Of a stretch of 64,000 nucleotides of DNA, positions 61,422 to 64,000 are shown in pieces. The translations under genes and the position numbers were made by a program. Source of the stretch: an uncultured bacterium (GTDB lineage: Bacteria; Cloacimonadota; Cloacimonadia; Cloacimonadales; Cloacimonadaceae); assembly GCA_938009275.1 (NCBI GenBank), contig CALLHY010000062.1, positions 57,630 through 121,629 on the forward strand. Reading direction: 5' to 3'. The number at the start of each line of letters is the position of its first letter. Position 1 is the first letter of the stretch. The notes beneath the pieces were generated by a model, which saw nothing but the letters and a program-made list of their open reading frames with translations, was not told the origin of the DNA and did no database searches.

Positions 61422-63299
61422 ATGAATAACACATTGAAAGTTCTGATTGTGGATGCTAGTACCGGATTTTACAGAATCCAACGCTACCCTATGGGTGAGT
61501 TCTTTGGGCCTGTAGATCTTGGACTGCATCTTGCCGGCAAGCATAACTCCCTAAACATCGGAGTTGGCATCCTTGCTGGCTCTATCTTCCCCGGTTCAAA
61601 CAGACTGGTTTTCACAGGATTCTCCCCGGCTTGGGGTGGGTTTTTTGTTTCCTCAATGGGGGGTGCAGGCTTGGTGTTCGACGACTTGGGCATATCGATG
61701 CTTAGCATTATCGGCAAAGCCAGCAGACCATCAGTCCTGGTGCTAAACCGTAATCACGGCGAAGAAATTGAATTAGACTTGCAAACTGTGCACCCTTCGC
61801 AGATATGGAAGGAAGGCGAAGGCGGAGTTTATGCCATGCAAGACTATACTTTCCGCAACTATCGTGATAGATTTGCCAATGATCCCCGCATCTTATCCGT
61901 AGGCCCGGCAGCGGAGTACAGCGATATTGGCGCAATTGTATCCGTGCCAATAGTTAGCGGCAAACTAAGCCATGTGGATACCTGGGCAGGAAGGGGCGGC
62001 ATGGGCTCCAAGCTTTTTCAGCAGCATGGAATATGCTCCATAATCTATGGCGGAACGCATATAGACGAGGACTTCCGCGACAGGAAAGTGGCAGATGAAT
62101 GGTTCGAAGCCAGATACCAACAAAAGCTGATCGCCAAAGACATTGAAGCCACCAAAAAGTATCGCTTCGATCCCGATTTTGACACCGGCGGAACCTTTGG
62201 GGTAAATTACGCATCTAATGCGGGAACGCTACTTGCCTTTAATTACAACAGCATATATTGGACTGAAGATAAGCGCAAAGCTTTTCACGACAAACATATA
62301 AAGAACCACTACCTAAAGCAATTTAACGCAGAAACCATTGCCACCAAGCAGTTTGCCACTTGCGGCGAACCCTGCGTTGCCGTGTGTAAGAAGAACAACG
62401 GCGTATTTAAAAAAGACTATGAGCCGTATCAAACTATGGGGCCATTAGCGGGAATCTTCGATCAACGGGCTGCCGAGATGCTGAACCGCAAAGCAGACGC
62501 CTTGGGCTTTGATGCCATATCTGCTGGCGGAATGATAAGCTGGATGTTTGAGTGTTTAACTACTGGCAAGCTACTGCCCGAGGAACTGGGTGTCAGCGAT
62601 GTGCCAAGATGGAACCTTGATGATTTTGATACGGTTCAGGATTCGATGCACAATGCGGAATTAGGCTGCCAAATCTTGCAGAACTGCATTGGTAAAGAGC
62701 GGAAGATAAACATTATGGAAGGCGGACGTAAGTATGCACGAAGATTGGGCAGAAAGAAAGGCTGCAACCTGATGGAAAGCTTTGTGTTCAATTCCTTTGG
62801 CCGCCGTGGATGGATGGTGCCAAATCAGTATTGGGCACCCGGTGCCCTCTCCCCTATGCCGGCAATGGGACGATACTATATGCATTACTCGCAACAGTAC
62901 TTTCCTCCGCGCCTTTTGGGCAAGATAAACGTTGATAGAATGAAGACAGAGCTAATGCTGGACAATCTTGGTATCTGCCGGTTTCATAGAGCCTGGGCAG
63001 AAGAAATGCTGCCGGAAATTGTGCAGGCTATCTTTGGCAAAGGCGCTGAGCTTAAGCTGAATACCCACATTACCTCCCGCAGGATAAATTGCCGTAATGC
63101 ATCTGTTTTTTGGGAGTCGGAACGGAATATTGATCTGGTGTTCGAGTACCTGAAACGCCAAAAGCACATAATACAAAACAATGATGCAGACTTAGACTAC
63201 TGGCTGAAACGATTTGAGGAAGATAAACATGCTGCTGCTTTGGACTATTGGTATGAGATACGCAAGGGTATAGATGAAAGCCTTAGGGAAGTGGATTAA
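61422..63299 (+). CDS. Aldehyde:ferredoxin oxidoreductase-family (tungsten/molybdopterin) enzyme
   Basis: 625 residues. The N-terminal AOR domain shows VDLGLHLAGKHNSLNIGVGILAGS, the GSNRLVFTGFSPA and GSKLFQQ regions, typical of the bis-pterin binding domain. The Fe-S cysteines are probably Cys314, Cys318, Cys322 (CGEPCVAVC, CxxxCxxxC) and Cys519 (DNLGICRF). Domain 2/3 features include GFDAISAGGMISWMFE. In P. furiosus AOR the first motif is CxxCxxxC, so this is the YdhV-like variant. These enzymes oxidise aldehydes or reduce acids using a W or Mo pterin. It fits the Moco/Tuco leader at 5906. Confidence 0.9.
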   Translation: MNNTLKVLIVDASTGFYRIQRYPMGEFFGPVDLGLHLAGKHNSLNIGVGILAGSIFPGSNRLVFTGFSPAWGGFFVSSMGGAGLVFDDLGISMLSIIGKASRPSVLVLNRNHGEEIELDLQTVHPSQIWKEGEGGVYAMQDYTFRNYRDRFANDPRILSVGPAAEYSDIGAIVSVPIVSGKLSHVDTWAGRGGMGSKLFQQHGICSIIYGGTHIDEDFRDRKVADEWFEARYQQKLIAKDIEATKKYRFDPDFDTGGTFGVNYASNAGTLLAFNYNSIYWTEDKRKAFHDKHIKNHYLKQFNAETIATKQFATCGEPCVAVCKKNNGVFKKDYEPYQTMGPLAGIFDQRAAEMLNRKADALGFDAISAGGMISWMFECLTTGKLLPEELGVSDVPRWNLDDFDTVQDSMHNAELGCQILQNCIGKERKINIMEGGRKYARRLGRKKGCNLMESFVFNSFGRRGWMVPNQYWAPGALSPMPAMGRYYMHYSQQYFPPRLLGKINVDRMKTELMLDNLGICRFHRAWAEEMLPEIVQAIFGKGAELKLNTHITSRRINCRNASVFWESERNIDLVFEYLKRQKHIIQNNDADLDYWLKRFEEDKHAAALDYWYEIRKGIDESLREVD

Positions 63300-63390
63300 T
63301 AACCGTAGTTACTCGTATGTCTATATTATCCAACAGATTATCACTGTGTTAGGGTAGAATGTTAGATTACAAAAGAACAGGAGAGAATAC

Positions 63391-63786
63391 ATGATAAAAG
63401 ACTATCATAAAAGAGTATATGGCTTTGAATGTGATATTTATGGTCATCTTAATAACGCTAACTACCTTCATTTGCTTGAAGAAGCGCGCAGTGAAGCCAT
63501 GACGGATATCGATATGCCGATTAATAAACTGGCTGACCTGGGCTGGAGCGTTTATATCCATCGCTTTGAGTTGGACTATGTAAAGCCACTAATGCTGGAA
63601 GAAATTGCCACGGTCAAAAGCGAGATTGTGGAACTGAACAAAGTGCGATCAAAATGGCTTCAACAGGTTTATAATCCTGCAGGAGACCTGTGCTTCAGGG
63701 CATACGTTTATGTGGTTCACGTTCACGGAGGTAAACCTGCCCGTGTGCCAGATGAGATTTGGTCATATTTCATAAAGCTTGCATAA
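63391..63786 (+). CDS. Hot-dog-fold acyl-CoA thioesterase (4HBT/YbgC family)
   Basis: 131 residues. DIYGHLNNANYLHLLEEAR (about 15-33) is the family motif with the catalytic Asp region, and WSVYIHRFELDYVKPLMLEEIATVKSEI continues the fold. It hydrolyses acyl-CoA or acyl-ACP thioesters. The ATG is preceded by AGGAGA. It lies 91 bases downstream of the AOR gene; co-transcription is possible. Confidence 0.9.
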   Translation: MIKDYHKRVYGFECDIYGHLNNANYLHLLEEARSEAMTDIDMPINKLADLGWSVYIHRFELDYVKPLMLEEIATVKSEIVELNKVRSKWLQQVYNPAGDLCFRAYVYVVHVHGGKPARVPDEIWSYFIKLA

Positions 63787-64000
63787 CAAATCTACCCAGG
63801 TCAATACTACGCTAGAAGCATGTTGTAAAGACAGTTATGTCGCACGTTGAGTGATAGGCCTTTTCTTAAGAAGTAGAACTGAATTCCAGATATTAAAACC
63901 ATTGGATTTGTTTCTATTGAGTAAAGAATAGTTTAGGCTACTTTCCAAGCATACCCCCAAAAAAAACGGGAAATGATGTGGATAACCACAAGACTTATAC

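Noticed and set aside
63977..63985. Perfect DnaA box TGTGGATAA near the right edge as a sign of oriC
   Set aside because: A single 9-mer is expected about once or so by chance in 64 kb, and another perfect match lies inside gyrB near 22660; no cluster here.

Overview
The window looks like chromosomal DNA of a Gram-negative, anaerobic bacterium from the Bacteroidota/Fibrobacterota side of the tree. My best guess is the candidate phylum Cloacimonadota (WWE1). The reasons are type IX secretion (T9SS)-like parts (a SprA-like barrel, a PorV-like barrel, a PorE-like OmpA protein and a giant cargo with a FlgD-like C-terminal sorting domain), many secreted beta-propeller and lipoprotein genes, a tungsten-type aldehyde:ferredoxin oxidoreductase, and palindromic intergenic repeats. 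The phylum call is inference; no rRNA gene is present.

Layout. 1-4288: 3' end of a SprA-like gene facing a two-gene lipoprotein operon (CsgG-like, then LPP20-like). 4463-8816: a small secreted protein, then a divergent pair of periplasmic proteins that I read as having a sulfite-oxidase/molybdopterin-binding fold. One of them lies behind a Moco/Tuco-type riboswitch and is followed by a small TonB-dependent receptor. 8886-10406: racemase plus GNAT acetyltransferase. 10534-17044: a tightly packed operon with an atypical polyprenyl synthase, PHP phosphatase, NAD-dependent epimerase, methyltransferase-like protein, UPF0104 membrane protein, MoxR ATPase and an LVIVD propeller. 17078-18694: secreted beta-propeller with a C-terminal FN3 domain. 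18900-24035: gyrB-gyrA-lipoprotein. 24819-40703: a 4318-residue repeat protein followed by PorV-like and PorE-like genes. 41679-43656: YgiQ radical SAM protein and a cold-shock protein. 43829-52266: response regulator, FemAB/GNAT-like protein, D-Ala-D-Ala ligase, secreted protein, FecR-domain protein, large outer-membrane protein and a CHASE2 adenylate cyclase. 52447-58814: HAD phosphatase, RsmI, Kbl and a heterodimeric ABC exporter. 58888-60590: SecG, a tRNA-Leu with the rare AAG anticodon, DMT transporter and a small lipoprotein. 61422-63786: AOR-family tungstoenzyme and a hot-dog thioesterase.

The most interesting unit is 4930-8779. An RNA matching the Moco/Tuco riboswitch core precedes a lipoprotein and a TonB receptor rather than cofactor-biosynthesis genes. 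With two proteins of apparent molybdopterin-binding fold beside it and an AOR enzyme elsewhere in the window, it may be a molybdate/tungstate or pterin-cofactor uptake system at the outer membrane. Other points of note are a palindromic repeat at three of the four convergent junctions long enough to hold one, near-perfect 31-bp-arm palindromes, a tRNA-Leu(AAG), a 43-repeat surface protein with internal block duplications, and a prenyl synthase with both aspartate-rich motifs altered. Promoters and terminators are given only where a clear motif is visible.
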